Both the position numbers and the translations under genes were made by a program. Source: Bacteroidales bacterium (GTDB taxonomy: Bacteria > Bacteroidota > Bacteroidia > Bacteroidales > VadinHA17). From it: a stretch of DNA of 64,000 bases. Where the stretch lies: NCBI GenBank assembly GCA_029210565.1, contig JARGFQ010000001.1, positions 188,656 through 252,655 on the forward strand, written 5' to 3'. Below the pieces are notes generated by a model. That model had not been told where the DNA came from and ran no database searches. It was given only the letters and a program-made list of their open reading frames with translations. Below, piece by piece: positions 34,767 through 42,528 of this stretch. Each line of letters opens with the position of its first letter. Position 1 is the stretch's first letter.

Positions 34767-34810
34767 TTCCGTCATCCCTCACCCGGGCAAGCCCGGTTCG
34801 GTATGCCGTA

Positions 34811-34845
34811 AAATAAAAAACCTGTTCCGTCAGGGACGGAACAGG
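34811..34845 (-). terminator. intrinsic terminator of tRNA-Ser
   Basis: CCTGTTCCGTC / GACGGAACAGG, an 11-bp stem with a three-base loop, is followed on the minus strand by TTTTTTATTTT. It lies 15 bp after the tRNA 3' end. Confidence 0.85.
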
Positions 34846-34859
34846 AGTGCTATGGTCAG

Positions 34860-34946
34860 CGGAGAAAGAGGGATTCGAACCCCCGGTCCAGTCGCCCGGA
34901 CAACGGTTTTCAAGACCGCCGCAATCGACCACTCTGCCATTTCTCC
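34860..34946 (-). tRNA. tRNA-Ser (anticodon TGA)
   Basis: The minus strand folds as a class II tRNA: acceptor GGAGAAA / TTTCTCC, D-arm GCAGAGTGGTCGATTGC, anticodon stem GCGGT / ACCGT around loop CTTGAAA (anticodon TGA), a long variable arm, and T-arm GGGTTCGAATCCC. The discriminator is G at 34860, as expected for serine. CCA is not encoded. Confidence 0.95.
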
Positions 34947-35020
34947 ATTGTTTCCGGCCAGCCGTCCGCCTTCTGAGCCAAAGCTGTGGCAAAGACCTGC
35001 CGGGTGAAATCAGAGCTGCG

Positions 35021-35028
35021 CAAATATA
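35021..35028 (-). promoter_or_regulatory. candidate -7 element for tRNA-Ser
   Basis: The minus strand reads TATATTTG, a match to TAnnTTTG, 74 bases upstream of the mature tRNA 5' end; this implies a processed leader. Confidence 0.4.
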
Positions 35029-35222
35029 ATGTTTTTTGCTTTTCATTCACAGTCATCAAAATCACCTTTTTTATCACCTGCCGGTAAAGCTAAGACTCCC
35101 TGCAAATGGGCTTATGATAACGGCCCGGAAGCGGTAGACAGCAGAAAACAAGGGTTTTTTGCCTTTCAAAACGCTCATTTCCCAAAAAAATCAGCATCTC
35201 AGCATAAAAATGAGATAAAAAA

Positions 35223-35253
35223 CTTGCTTTTGAATAAGAATGGAATAAATTTG
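35223..35253 (+). promoter_or_regulatory. promoter of the HU gene
   Basis: CTTG at 35223-35226, a 19-base spacer and TAAATTTG at 35246-35253 make the best two-part Bacteroidota promoter in the window, 43 bases before the HU start. The rest of the 34947-35296 gap shows nothing else. Confidence 0.6.
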
Positions 35254-35296
35254 TAGACAATTAGCGATTTCGTCTAACCCTAAAATTGTTTTGACT

Positions 35297-35569
35297 ATGA
35301 CAAAAAAAGAATTGGTAAGCAGCATTGCAAAAAAAGCAGGACTATCACTCAAGGATGCCAACATTGCTCTGAACGCTTTCGTTAGCTCATTCGGTGACGC
35401 CATGAAAAAGGGCCAGAGGCTCCAGCTCCCTTCAATGGGAACTTTCAAGGTTGAAAAGAGAAGTGCAAGGGTTGTCCGTAACCCCCGCACAGGCGCCAAA
35501 CTGAATGTCCCGGCCAAGAAGGTCGTTAAATTCAAAGCTGCACCGGCTCTTACCAAGGGCCTGAAGTAA
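35297..35569 (+). CDS. HU-family DNA-binding protein
   Basis: A 90-residue nucleoid protein from ATG 35297 (the TTG two codons earlier is less likely). It has the HU/IHF layout: helical N-terminus MTKKELVSSIAKKAGLSLKDAN, then GTFKVEKRSARVVRNPRTGAKLNVPAKKVVKFKA, the DNA-binding beta-arm with its conserved RNPRTG, close to the canonical length. It binds and bends DNA as a dimer. It is a single gene with its own promoter and terminator. Confidence 0.95.
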   Translation: MTKKELVSSIAKKAGLSLKDANIALNAFVSSFGDAMKKGQRLQLPSMGTFKVEKRSARVVRNPRTGAKLNVPAKKVVKFKAAPALTKGLK

Positions 35570-35577
35570 AAAAAACC

Positions 35578-35602
35578 AGGGGTGCAACAGCACCCCTTTT
35601 TT
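35578..35602 (+). terminator. intrinsic terminator of the HU gene
   Basis: AGGGGTGC / GCACCCCT with an AACA loop, followed by six T, eight bases after the stop codon. Confidence 0.9.
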
Positions 35603-35626
35603 ATAATATTCGGGGAAGCACCGGTT

Positions 35627-36795
35627 CTACCGGGTACTTCCCTTTATTATTTTGCCCCTGTAGATCACCTCTCCCCCGGAGCTCATAATGACCAGATAAG
35701 TACCGTTTATCAAACCTACAGTGTTGATCTTTTCTTCCCCCGTCACATCCCTGCTTATTATTAGTTCACACTGTAAATTGAAAATATTTAGCTGAACAGG
35801 AGAGGAGACTCTCACTGTAATGTTGCTGCTGAACGGTACGGGATAGATACAGAATTCAGTGTTATCATGCAATTCAAAGCCTGCCGTGTTGCAATAGGTG
35901 TCTGGCAGATCAGGAAAGTAGTGCCTGATCAGGTAATCCAGGAAAATGGCAGCAGCAGCGGTTGCAAAACTATTTCGGGCAGTCTCCTCAAACCTTACAT
36001 CCTGGTTACACTCAATCTGTATTGCATCTACACTCCCCCCCTTTGAAGAACCGTGCCTGCTGGTGATATAGCCTCCGCTGAAGTAGGACACACCGGGAAA
36101 AGGATAGGGTTCGTCAATGCCAGGGACTGCAGGATATCGCCTGTCCGTAAACATTGTCCCCAGGCTGAAAAGACCGTGAAGCAACTCAGAATGCATCAGG
36201 TTGGTGATATTAGAGCCCGCAAGACTCCGGATGCTGCTGATTTCAATAATGGCTGCCTGATTGAGTGAAGCGTCGGGATATGCAAGCTGAACGGCACTCA
36301 GCAGGTAACCCAGCTCAGCCTCTGAATGGCATGACCGTGCCCGTGCAGATCGATAAGCAGTCCTTTGCCCGAACTCCTTACAACTGCTGCCTTTGCACTG
36401 TCAATGAAGGTGTGGTACTCATTCCATGCCGTATCTGCAAACTCATTTCCACAGGTGGCAATATCCACCTCACGGTTCATATCAAGCTTTGTCCTTTTCA
36501 GATGGCAGATAATAATATGTGGAGTACAGCCGGTCAGCTCCATTATCTTCTCCTGAACAGAGGCGGCAAGCTCTTTGGTATATGAATCAGTGACTGTCTC
36601 TCCGCATGTTCTGTCAGGTATCTCCGCCGGCTCAAGATTGCCTCCGTGAGGGACAGACAGTATTAACGGCAGGTTGCCGGCTACATACTCAATATAATCT
36701 GCTCTTCCGAAATAGGAAGAGCCTGGGATAAACGACTGTGAAGACGCTATCCCGGAGAGGAAAAGAAGAAGAAGTATTGTTATTATCTTCATCAT
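35627..36795 (-). pseudogene. N-formylglutamate amidohydrolase-like protein with type IX tail, frameshifted
   Basis: Two frames (36795-36298, then 35627-36196 extended upstream) make one protein homologous along its length to the intact gene at 53807. The first part has a signal peptide, LILSVPHGG, KRTKLDMNREVD and LLIDLHGHGHAIQR; then one base is missing near 36320. In the shifted frame ELGYLLSAVQ and later SYFSGGYITSRHGSSKGG resume, matching the paralogue (ELGYLLSAEE, GGYNTTRHGSSSGG). The last 80 residues (IYPVPFSSNITV, LINGTYLVIMSSGGEVIYRGKIIK) are a type IX secretion sorting domain that the paralogue lacks. There is no slippery heptamer at the break, so it is a true mutation or a sequencing error. 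Confidence 0.8.
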
Positions 36796-36812
36796 CTTTC
36801 TTTCATTTCCCG

Positions 36813-36931
36813 GGTTATGGTATGTCGCGCTGCAAGTTCATCTGCCGTAGCTCTTTTCCCCATTTTTCCTATCTTCAATTTCACTGGTTATGGCAGGTAG
36901 TGTTGCAAGATTATCCTCCGTCGCTCTTTTC
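36813..36931 (+). repeat. 46 bp direct repeat (period 73) involving the 3' end of the regulator gene
   Basis: The copies at 36813-36858 and 36886-36931 match at 36 of 46 positions by my count. The second spans the last seven codons and stop of the sigma-54 activator (stop at 36911-36913); the first is free-standing downstream on the minus strand. This resembles the cases at ubiA and the FAH gene. Confidence 0.7.
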
Positions 36932-38332
36932 ACCGGTTTCTTTACCTTTCCCGTTCTTATTGGAAATGAGTGACAGCTCCTTCATCTTGGAATAGAGAAG
37001 CCTCCTGTTCATCTTCAGAAACTGCGCCGTTTTGGTCTGATTGTTACCGTTAATCTTGAGCGCCTCCTCAATAATCTTTCTTTCCACATAATCAAGAGCA
37101 CCCCTGAAAGAGATGTTTTCTTTTACCAGCGACACAAAGGAGAATTCTTCGGTGGGCCCTGCTGACTGCAGAGGCAGATCCCTGATGCATAGCATATCAT
37201 TGCTGGCCGTCACCAGTGCACTGTAAATTGTGTTTTCAAGCTCCCTGATGTTGCCGGGCCAGTTGTAGGCACAGAGTCTGTTTATAGACTCCTCGGGAAT
37301 TATCATTTTCCGTGTGGGACAGTATTTTTTCAGAAAATATTCAACCAGGGGGCTGATGTCATCTTTTCTCTCCCGGAGAGGAGGAAGGTTTATTCTGACT
37401 ACACAAAGACGATAATACAGATCTTTCCGGAAATTGCCCTCCTCCATCTCCTTTTCAATGTCTTTGTTTGTGGATGCAAGGACCCTTACGTTTACCCTGA
37501 CGGGGGTCACACCGCCAACACGGAAGAAGGATTGTTTCTGCAGTATTCTCAACAGTCTGACCTGCAACGACTGCGGCATGCTGTTTATCTCATCGAGATA
37601 GACGGTGCCGCCGTCAGCTATCTCAAACAGTCCCTTTCTTCTTGACTCTGCCCCGGTGAAAGATCCTTTCTCATGGCCGAAGATCTCACTCTCGAGAATT
37701 GATTCTGACAGAGCTCCACAGTTTATCTTGACATAGGGTTTGTCAGCCAGCAGTGAGTGCCTCTGAATTGCGTCAGCGATGAGCTCTTTGCCTGTACCAC
37801 TCTCTCCCTTTATCAGCACAGTGGCATCAGTGGGAGCAATACGACCGATGAGCTTGAAGATCTCCTGCATCTTCTGGTTGCTTCCAATGATCTGACCGTC
37901 ACCCGGCTGGTTCCTGGCATCATTTACAATTGAGCGCAGCTGTCTCACCTCAGTGAGCAGCTTCTGATATTCGAAGGCACGTTCAACAGTCAGTACGAAC
38001 TCATCAAGTTCAAAAGGCTTTTCGAGGTAGTCAAACGCCCCGAGCTTCATGGCTTCTATTGCCCGTTCACTCGTCCCGAATGCAGTAAAAATAATCACAG
38101 GCGTGTCAACGGTAATCTCCCTGATCTCCTTAAGCACCTCCAACCCGTTCTTTCCCGGCAGATTAATGTCAAGGATAATGACATCAGGCTTTTTCTGCAC
38201 GAACATCATCATTCCTGCATCTCCGTTTCCGGCCTCCCAAATGTGGTATCCCAGCGGAGAAAGCAAATCGGAAATATTCTTTCTCATGGATGCCTCATCA
38301 TCCACAATGAGAATGCTCTTGTTGTTGTCCAC
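36911..38332 (-). CDS. sigma-54-dependent response regulator (NtrC family)
   Basis: A 473-residue activator with three domains: receiver (residues 1-120; phospho-acceptor Asp in VIILDINLPGKNG), AAA+ domain (about 145-380; Walker A GESGTGKE, Walker B GGTVYLDEI) and a C-terminal Fis-type HTH (NNQTKTAQFLKMNRRLLYSKM). The sigma-54-contacting loop reads GSFTGA instead of the usual GAFTGA. It lies 17 bases after its partner kinase and at the end of the glutamate-polymer cluster, where a sigma-54-like promoter precedes the first gene. Confidence 0.93.
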   Translation of the reverse strand: MDNNKSILIVDDEASMRKNISDLLSPLGYHIWEAGNGDAGMMMFVQKKPDVIILDINLPGKNGLEVLKEIREITVDTPVIIFTAFGTSERAIEAMKLGAFDYLEKPFELDEFVLTVERAFEYQKLLTEVRQLRSIVNDARNQPGDGQIIGSNQKMQEIFKLIGRIAPTDATVLIKGESGTGKELIADAIQRHSLLADKPYVKINCGALSESILESEIFGHEKGSFTGAESRRKGLFEIADGGTVYLDEINSMPQSLQVRLLRILQKQSFFRVGGVTPVRVNVRVLASTNKDIEKEMEEGNFRKDLYYRLCVVRINLPPLRERKDDISPLVEYFLKKYCPTRKMIIPEESINRLCAYNWPGNIRELENTIYSALVTASNDMLCIRDLPLQSAGPTEEFSFVSLVKENISFRGALDYVERKIIEEALKINGNNQTKTAQFLKMNRRLLYSKMKELSLISNKNGKGKETGEKSDGG

Positions 38333-38349
38333 CTCTGTCTCCTTATTCT

Positions 38350-39870
38350 TTATATGGGTAACTTAATAATGCACTTTACTCCTGCATCGGGATTCTCCGA
38401 AAAAGATATCTCACCGTTATGAGCCTTGATGATCTGGTAAGATATGGATAATCCCAGTCCGGCACCTGTCTCCTTGGAGGAAAAGAAGGGATCGAACACC
38501 TTGTCGATGATCTCACTGGAGATACCCTTTCCCTGGTCATCCACCTCAATTTCCAGCTTTTTGTTTTCAGAATCAATACCTGTACTGATTTTTATGGATC
38601 CTCCGTCTGGCATTGCCTCGATTGAATTATCCATGATATTGATTATGACCTCCCTGACCGAACTTTCGTCAGTGTCAATCAGTGGCAGGTCCGGAGAAAG
38701 GCTGAGAACTATTTCGATATCCGTCTCATTGAGACCCATGCTGACAAAGCTTACGACCTCCCTGATAAGTTTATTTATATCAGTCGGTTTCAAATTTTTG
38801 TCTATGGGCCGGGAGAAGATAAGAAGCCGCTTGACGAGGGTGGAGAGCCTGTTTGTCTCATCAATGACCAGTTGCATCGATTCAGGTGAAATCTGTTCAC
38901 AGATTTCGGGGGTATCGCGGATCGCCTTCTGCCACATCTGGATTCTGGTTTTGATAATTGCCAGGGGAGTCTTTACCTCATGAGCAACGCCGGCGATCAT
39001 ATTCCCCAGAGATGCCAGCTTCTCCTTCTGACTGAGCTGCCGCTCGAGAACAAGTCGCTGGTTGACCTCCTCCTCAATTGTGTCAAGCATGTAGTTGATA
39101 TTGGTTGTTATATATCCAAATATGCCCCACCGCTTTCTCAGACGCAGTGACGGATTGTGTCTTATCTGCTCCAGCTCCTGCTTGATACCCTTTATCTCGC
39201 CTCCAAGCAGTGTTGAAAGGAGCATCAGAATGAGAAAACCCAATATTGAGATCAGCGCCGTGACATTTACAATCTGTTTCAATTTGATGACCGGCAGATC
39301 ATTTTCAATATGTATCCTGACCCATACTACGCCTACGACCTGTGAATCAACAACCATTGGCCTGGTGGCAAGCGGAAAAAAGGCAGCATCGAAGGAGTGT
39401 ACGTCAATTATAGGCCGGCTCTCCCTGATTGATTGCAGAGACTGATCCTTAATGATGTTATATGACCTTGGAGGCGGTCCGTAGACAGGAACAGGAGGTG
39501 GGGAGGTGGGGAAGGAGTAACCGTAAAACTCATCAGCGGATATCAGGTAAAATCCCCCGTCAAGACCGGACAGTACTCTTAGTTCCCGCTCGGAGATCTG
39601 TTTCAATGTGCTGTCAACCAGTTTTATCTCTGCTGATGAGAGATCTTTGGCTGTCAGTAGTCCGAGGCTGTGCAAAGAACTGATAATTGGCAGAGAGGCA
39701 TCATATAATTTACCGGAATGCAAATCACATACACTCTTGTTCTTTTCAACAAGTGATGTCTCCCATTTTGAAAGCGAAGAGTAGATAAAGGCAGCAGCAA
39801 CAGTCACCACCAATGTAAATATCAATGCATAAACGAAGTACCTGTTGTATGTTTTTAAAAAGCTTTTCAA
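38350..39870 (-). CDS. membrane sensor histidine kinase
   Basis: A 506-residue kinase: membrane helix (13-33), an extracytoplasmic sensing region of about 170 residues containing a proline-rich stretch (SPPPVPVYGPPP), a second helix (about 206-226), a linker, HisKA domain with the phospho-histidine in AGVAHEVKTPLAI, and an ATPase domain with the N-box INIMDNSIEAMP, DDQGKGIS and GAGLGLSISYQI. It should phosphorylate the sigma-54 activator encoded next. The periplasmic domain would see a signal outside the cell, perhaps the polymer or its breakdown products. Confidence 0.92.
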   Translation of the reverse strand: MKSFLKTYNRYFVYALIFTLVVTVAAAFIYSSLSKWETSLVEKNKSVCDLHSGKLYDASLPIISSLHSLGLLTAKDLSSAEIKLVDSTLKQISERELRVLSGLDGGFYLISADEFYGYSFPTSPPPVPVYGPPPRSYNIIKDQSLQSIRESRPIIDVHSFDAAFFPLATRPMVVDSQVVGVVWVRIHIENDLPVIKLKQIVNVTALISILGFLILMLLSTLLGGEIKGIKQELEQIRHNPSLRLRKRWGIFGYITTNINYMLDTIEEEVNQRLVLERQLSQKEKLASLGNMIAGVAHEVKTPLAIIKTRIQMWQKAIRDTPEICEQISPESMQLVIDETNRLSTLVKRLLIFSRPIDKNLKPTDINKLIREVVSFVSMGLNETDIEIVLSLSPDLPLIDTDESSVREVIINIMDNSIEAMPDGGSIKISTGIDSENKKLEIEVDDQGKGISSEIIDKVFDPFFSSKETGAGLGLSISYQIIKAHNGEISFSENPDAGVKCIIKLPI

Positions 39871-39956
39871 TCTCTCTTAATCTATGTGATCCTCGTTGTC
39901 AGGGCAGAAACAAAGAGGTTTTTATTCTTTCATCTTGACTGTCAAAGCCCTCCGGC

Positions 39957-40940
39957 TTAAAACAGGTCAGGGATCAATGTGTAATTTTCCAGCGCATCAG
40001 CAATCTCCGGAGAATTTTCCCGGAAATAACCGGCGATCGTAACGGCGTTGGGCATCTCCACGCCTGAGACGACAAGAAACGAAATTTTTGTGTTGCTATA
40101 CCTTCGCCGGCATTTTTCTCCTGTCAAAACATTGCCCATTGAGCTGTTTGGATTCAGAACGCTTCCCCAAGGGTAGCCTGTTTCCCTGATAGCTTTTAGC
40201 CATAACTCTTCAGAATAGCCGAAGTGACTGCAGTTCAGGCTGATGTATACGTCTCCGCCATTTTCTTTCACCTCCTCCAGGGCCTCGTTCATGTATATGG
40301 ATATCAGCATCTCCGTCTCTTCCGAGGCGGGATTCTGTTCTATATACGACTGAAGCTGGGGGCATGCCTTGGTCACGATCCTCTCTCCGGCTATGCCTAT
40401 CGCAAGCAATCCGTTTTTGTGGCTGTTCTCCTCTATTGTTGTCTCAGTTCCAAATATTATCACTCTTGATGACGGGTCAGCCTTCAGTTTTTCGCCTATA
40501 AGCTCAATACCGGCATTAACAATTCCGATGACCGATGTTTTGGATGAACCGGAGAAAGAGGTTTCGTCAAAGAGGACAGAGAGAGTATTGCAGCCTATAA
40601 GGATGGCATCAGGAGTATACCTTCGGCTTATCGCCGCAAGTACACTATCAAACATGTCCGTTTTCTCCTTTTTTGTGCGCAGGGCATTGTAGCCTGTCTT
40701 CTCATCAAAGAGTGCATTCACAAATACAAGGTTTACTTTCCTGAAGCACCCCGCTTCCTTCATCCTGCGTGAGACGTCCTCCATAACTGCCAATCCTCCC
40801 AGGCCTGAGTCTGTGATTACAAGAGTGATCTCCTTGCTGCTGTAAAGAGCCCTGACATCCGGATGGTCCTGTGCTTCCATGCTCAAGTGGCAGCACAAGA
40901 CTCCTGTTATCAGTAAGAGGTGTAAAAGTGCCTTGTTCAT
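39957..40940 (-). CDS. exported Asp/Glu racemase-like protein
   Basis: From ATG 40940 a signal peptide (MNKALLHLLLITGVLCCHLSMEAQ) precedes a glutamate-racemase-like domain; ATG 40967 would add nine residues. DSGLGGLAVMEDV matches the N-terminal substrate motif, and both catalytic cysteines have counterparts: IGCNTLSVL and LNCSHFGYS (LGCTHFP in MurI). MurI enzymes are cytoplasmic, so a secretory signal on an apparently intact active site is unusual. The place among PGA genes suggests it makes D-glutamate outside the cytoplasm or acts on released glutamate. A related Asp/Glu-superfamily hydrolase is the alternative. Confidence 0.78.
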   Translation of the reverse strand: MNKALLHLLLITGVLCCHLSMEAQDHPDVRALYSSKEITLVITDSGLGGLAVMEDVSRRMKEAGCFRKVNLVFVNALFDEKTGYNALRTKKEKTDMFDSVLAAISRRYTPDAILIGCNTLSVLFDETSFSGSSKTSVIGIVNAGIELIGEKLKADPSSRVIIFGTETTIEENSHKNGLLAIGIAGERIVTKACPQLQSYIEQNPASEETEMLISIYMNEALEEVKENGGDVYISLNCSHFGYSEELWLKAIRETGYPWGSVLNPNSSMGNVLTGEKCRRRYSNTKISFLVVSGVEMPNAVTIAGYFRENSPEIADALENYTLIPDLF

Positions 40941-41025
40941 AATGACATAATCCATGAAGGATTTCATGGAGTTAATGACTTAACAAGTTTAATAAAAAGA
41001 ATCATGGCGGTGCATCTTAAAATGA

Positions 41026-41070
41026 ATCCGGGAAGAAAATTGTTCAAATGATTCGTTTCTCTTCCCGGAT
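41026..41070 (-). promoter_or_regulatory. long inverted repeat between susD and the racemase-like gene
   Basis: ATCCGGGAAGA and TCTTCCCGGAT, 11 bp each and perfect, are separated by 23 bases. No T-run follows on either strand. It may be an mRNA hairpin separating susD from the downstream genes, or a binding site. Confidence 0.5.
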
Positions 41071-41127
41071 ACAATATTCTGGTTCAATAGCCTGTGCTAA
41101 TTCATGACCGGCCAAAGTCCATATAGT

Positions 41128-42504
41128 TTAGTCGAATATCCAGAGTTTCTGACTGGTATTGGCAACAACAGGGCAGTTTGTGTTATAGGAGATCTCTGTC
41201 TGCGGATAGGGAAATCTCTCGGGAATCTGTCCTGCGCCTGCAACAGGTGTGAGTATCGGGTAGCCTGTTCTCCTGAAATCATCATAGGGAACAACTGTTG
41301 AATACATTGCCAGATATTTCTGTTCCATGATTTTTTCCAGGGTGATGGTCGTACCTGTTTCAATGTTGATATTGGTGTCAAGCCAGTCGGTATTTGCCTC
41401 TCCGGTAACTGCCAGAACCGATGACGCAACGGCTGCTTTGTATGCTGAAGCGGCAGCATCAGCATCAGGAACCGGTTGCCTGAGGAGGCATTCAGCCCTG
41501 ATAAACTGCATCTCGGCATATGAGCTGAGCACAACAGGTGCATCGGTAGTGTTGTTGTACACTCCCAGCGCGGAGGCATCAGGTTCTTCTGATCCGGCGG
41601 GACTGCCCACATAGGCTCCTCCGAATGTCTTGGCATAGAAGGGGAGCCTGGGGTCGCTGGCTGCAAGCAGCTTGTCAATAAAAGTGGTACACATCTTAAT
41701 ATCATTCTTGTATGATGAGACAGTGGCGTACTGGAACATCGGCCCGGCTTCACCGTTTGTGGACCCGAAGGTCATAACAAACCTGTCACTTGAGGAGAAA
41801 GCGCTGCCAGTGGCGGAAAGAGCACCGGCGTAGTCGCCACGGTACAATGCATATCTTGCTTTCAGGGCGTAGGCTGCCCTGGTCCATGACGGCCGGTTGT
41901 TATTGAAGATGATGTCACCCTGGAGGGCCAGGATGTTCTCTGTGGAAGCCAGATCAGTTATCGCTTCATCAAGCAGTGTGCCGATGGAATTATAGATCTC
42001 CTCCTGGGTGTTAAATTCCGGCTGCAGGCCGCCCTGGTCCCCGGTGAAGGCATCCGAGTAAGGAATATCTCCAAACAGGTTGGTCATTGTCCCCAGGCAG
42101 AGTGCCATACAGACCTTGGCCACACCGGCGTAGTGAGGTGAATTCTGTTCCCCGGCCTTCTGGATGAGCCTTGTGGCATCCATCATAGGCTGATAGTACA
42201 TTCTTCTCCACAGGTCATCAACGTCGGTGGCTGACAGGATATAGTTGGACTCACCGTACGATTGCCTGGCAACGCCATTGAGAAACTGCATGTAGATGTT
42301 GGTGGTTTTCACAGTCCTGATACCTCCTATCTGGTATGACATCGACAGCTCCATGGAAGGAACGATCAGATTCATAGGAACGTCTGAGGGTACATCCGGA
42401 TTGGTGTTCAGGTCGGTATCAATCCATTTTTCACATCCCGTGAAAAGCAGGACCGATAATGCCATTACGGCAATTGTTGATTTATATAAACTCTTCATTT
42501 GCAT
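41128..42504 (-). CDS. SusD/RagB-like outer-membrane lipoprotein
   Basis: A 458-residue lipoprotein with a lipobox ending LLFTGC (Cys 23 in MQMKSLYK...). It has the tetratricopeptide-rich SusD fold: the N-terminal DTDLNTNPDVP segment and the C-terminal PYDDFRRTGYPILTPV, which is typical of the SusD-like_2 subgroup. It forms the lid on the SusC transporter and binds ligand at the cell surface. Only 24 bp separate it from susC. Its context here is glutamate-polymer genes, not glycosidases. Confidence 0.92.
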   Translation of the reverse strand: MQMKSLYKSTIAVMALSVLLFTGCEKWIDTDLNTNPDVPSDVPMNLIVPSMELSMSYQIGGIRTVKTTNIYMQFLNGVARQSYGESNYILSATDVDDLWRRMYYQPMMDATRLIQKAGEQNSPHYAGVAKVCMALCLGTMTNLFGDIPYSDAFTGDQGGLQPEFNTQEEIYNSIGTLLDEAITDLASTENILALQGDIIFNNNRPSWTRAAYALKARYALYRGDYAGALSATGSAFSSSDRFVMTFGSTNGEAGPMFQYATVSSYKNDIKMCTTFIDKLLAASDPRLPFYAKTFGGAYVGSPAGSEEPDASALGVYNNTTDAPVVLSSYAEMQFIRAECLLRQPVPDADAAASAYKAAVASSVLAVTGEANTDWLDTNINIETGTTITLEKIMEQKYLAMYSTVVPYDDFRRTGYPILTPVAGAGQIPERFPYPQTEISYNTNCPVVANTSQKLWIFD

Positions 42505-42528
42505 AGTTTTTATAGTTGCCGGAGCAGG

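Noticed and set aside
34860..34946. Integrated mobile element at tRNA-Ser
   Set aside because: No integrase, and no copy of the tRNA 3' end that would form an attachment-site pair was found; only the 13-bp downstream word recurs.
34397..35007. Several overlapping plus-strand open frames with repeated SLTSFARDP peptides
   Set aside because: They translate the 82-bp array, and one runs through tRNA-Ser on the opposite strand.
36310..36330. Programmed ribosomal frameshift in the amidohydrolase-like gene
   Set aside because: No slippery heptamer or downstream pseudoknot is visible; a one-base deletion explains it.
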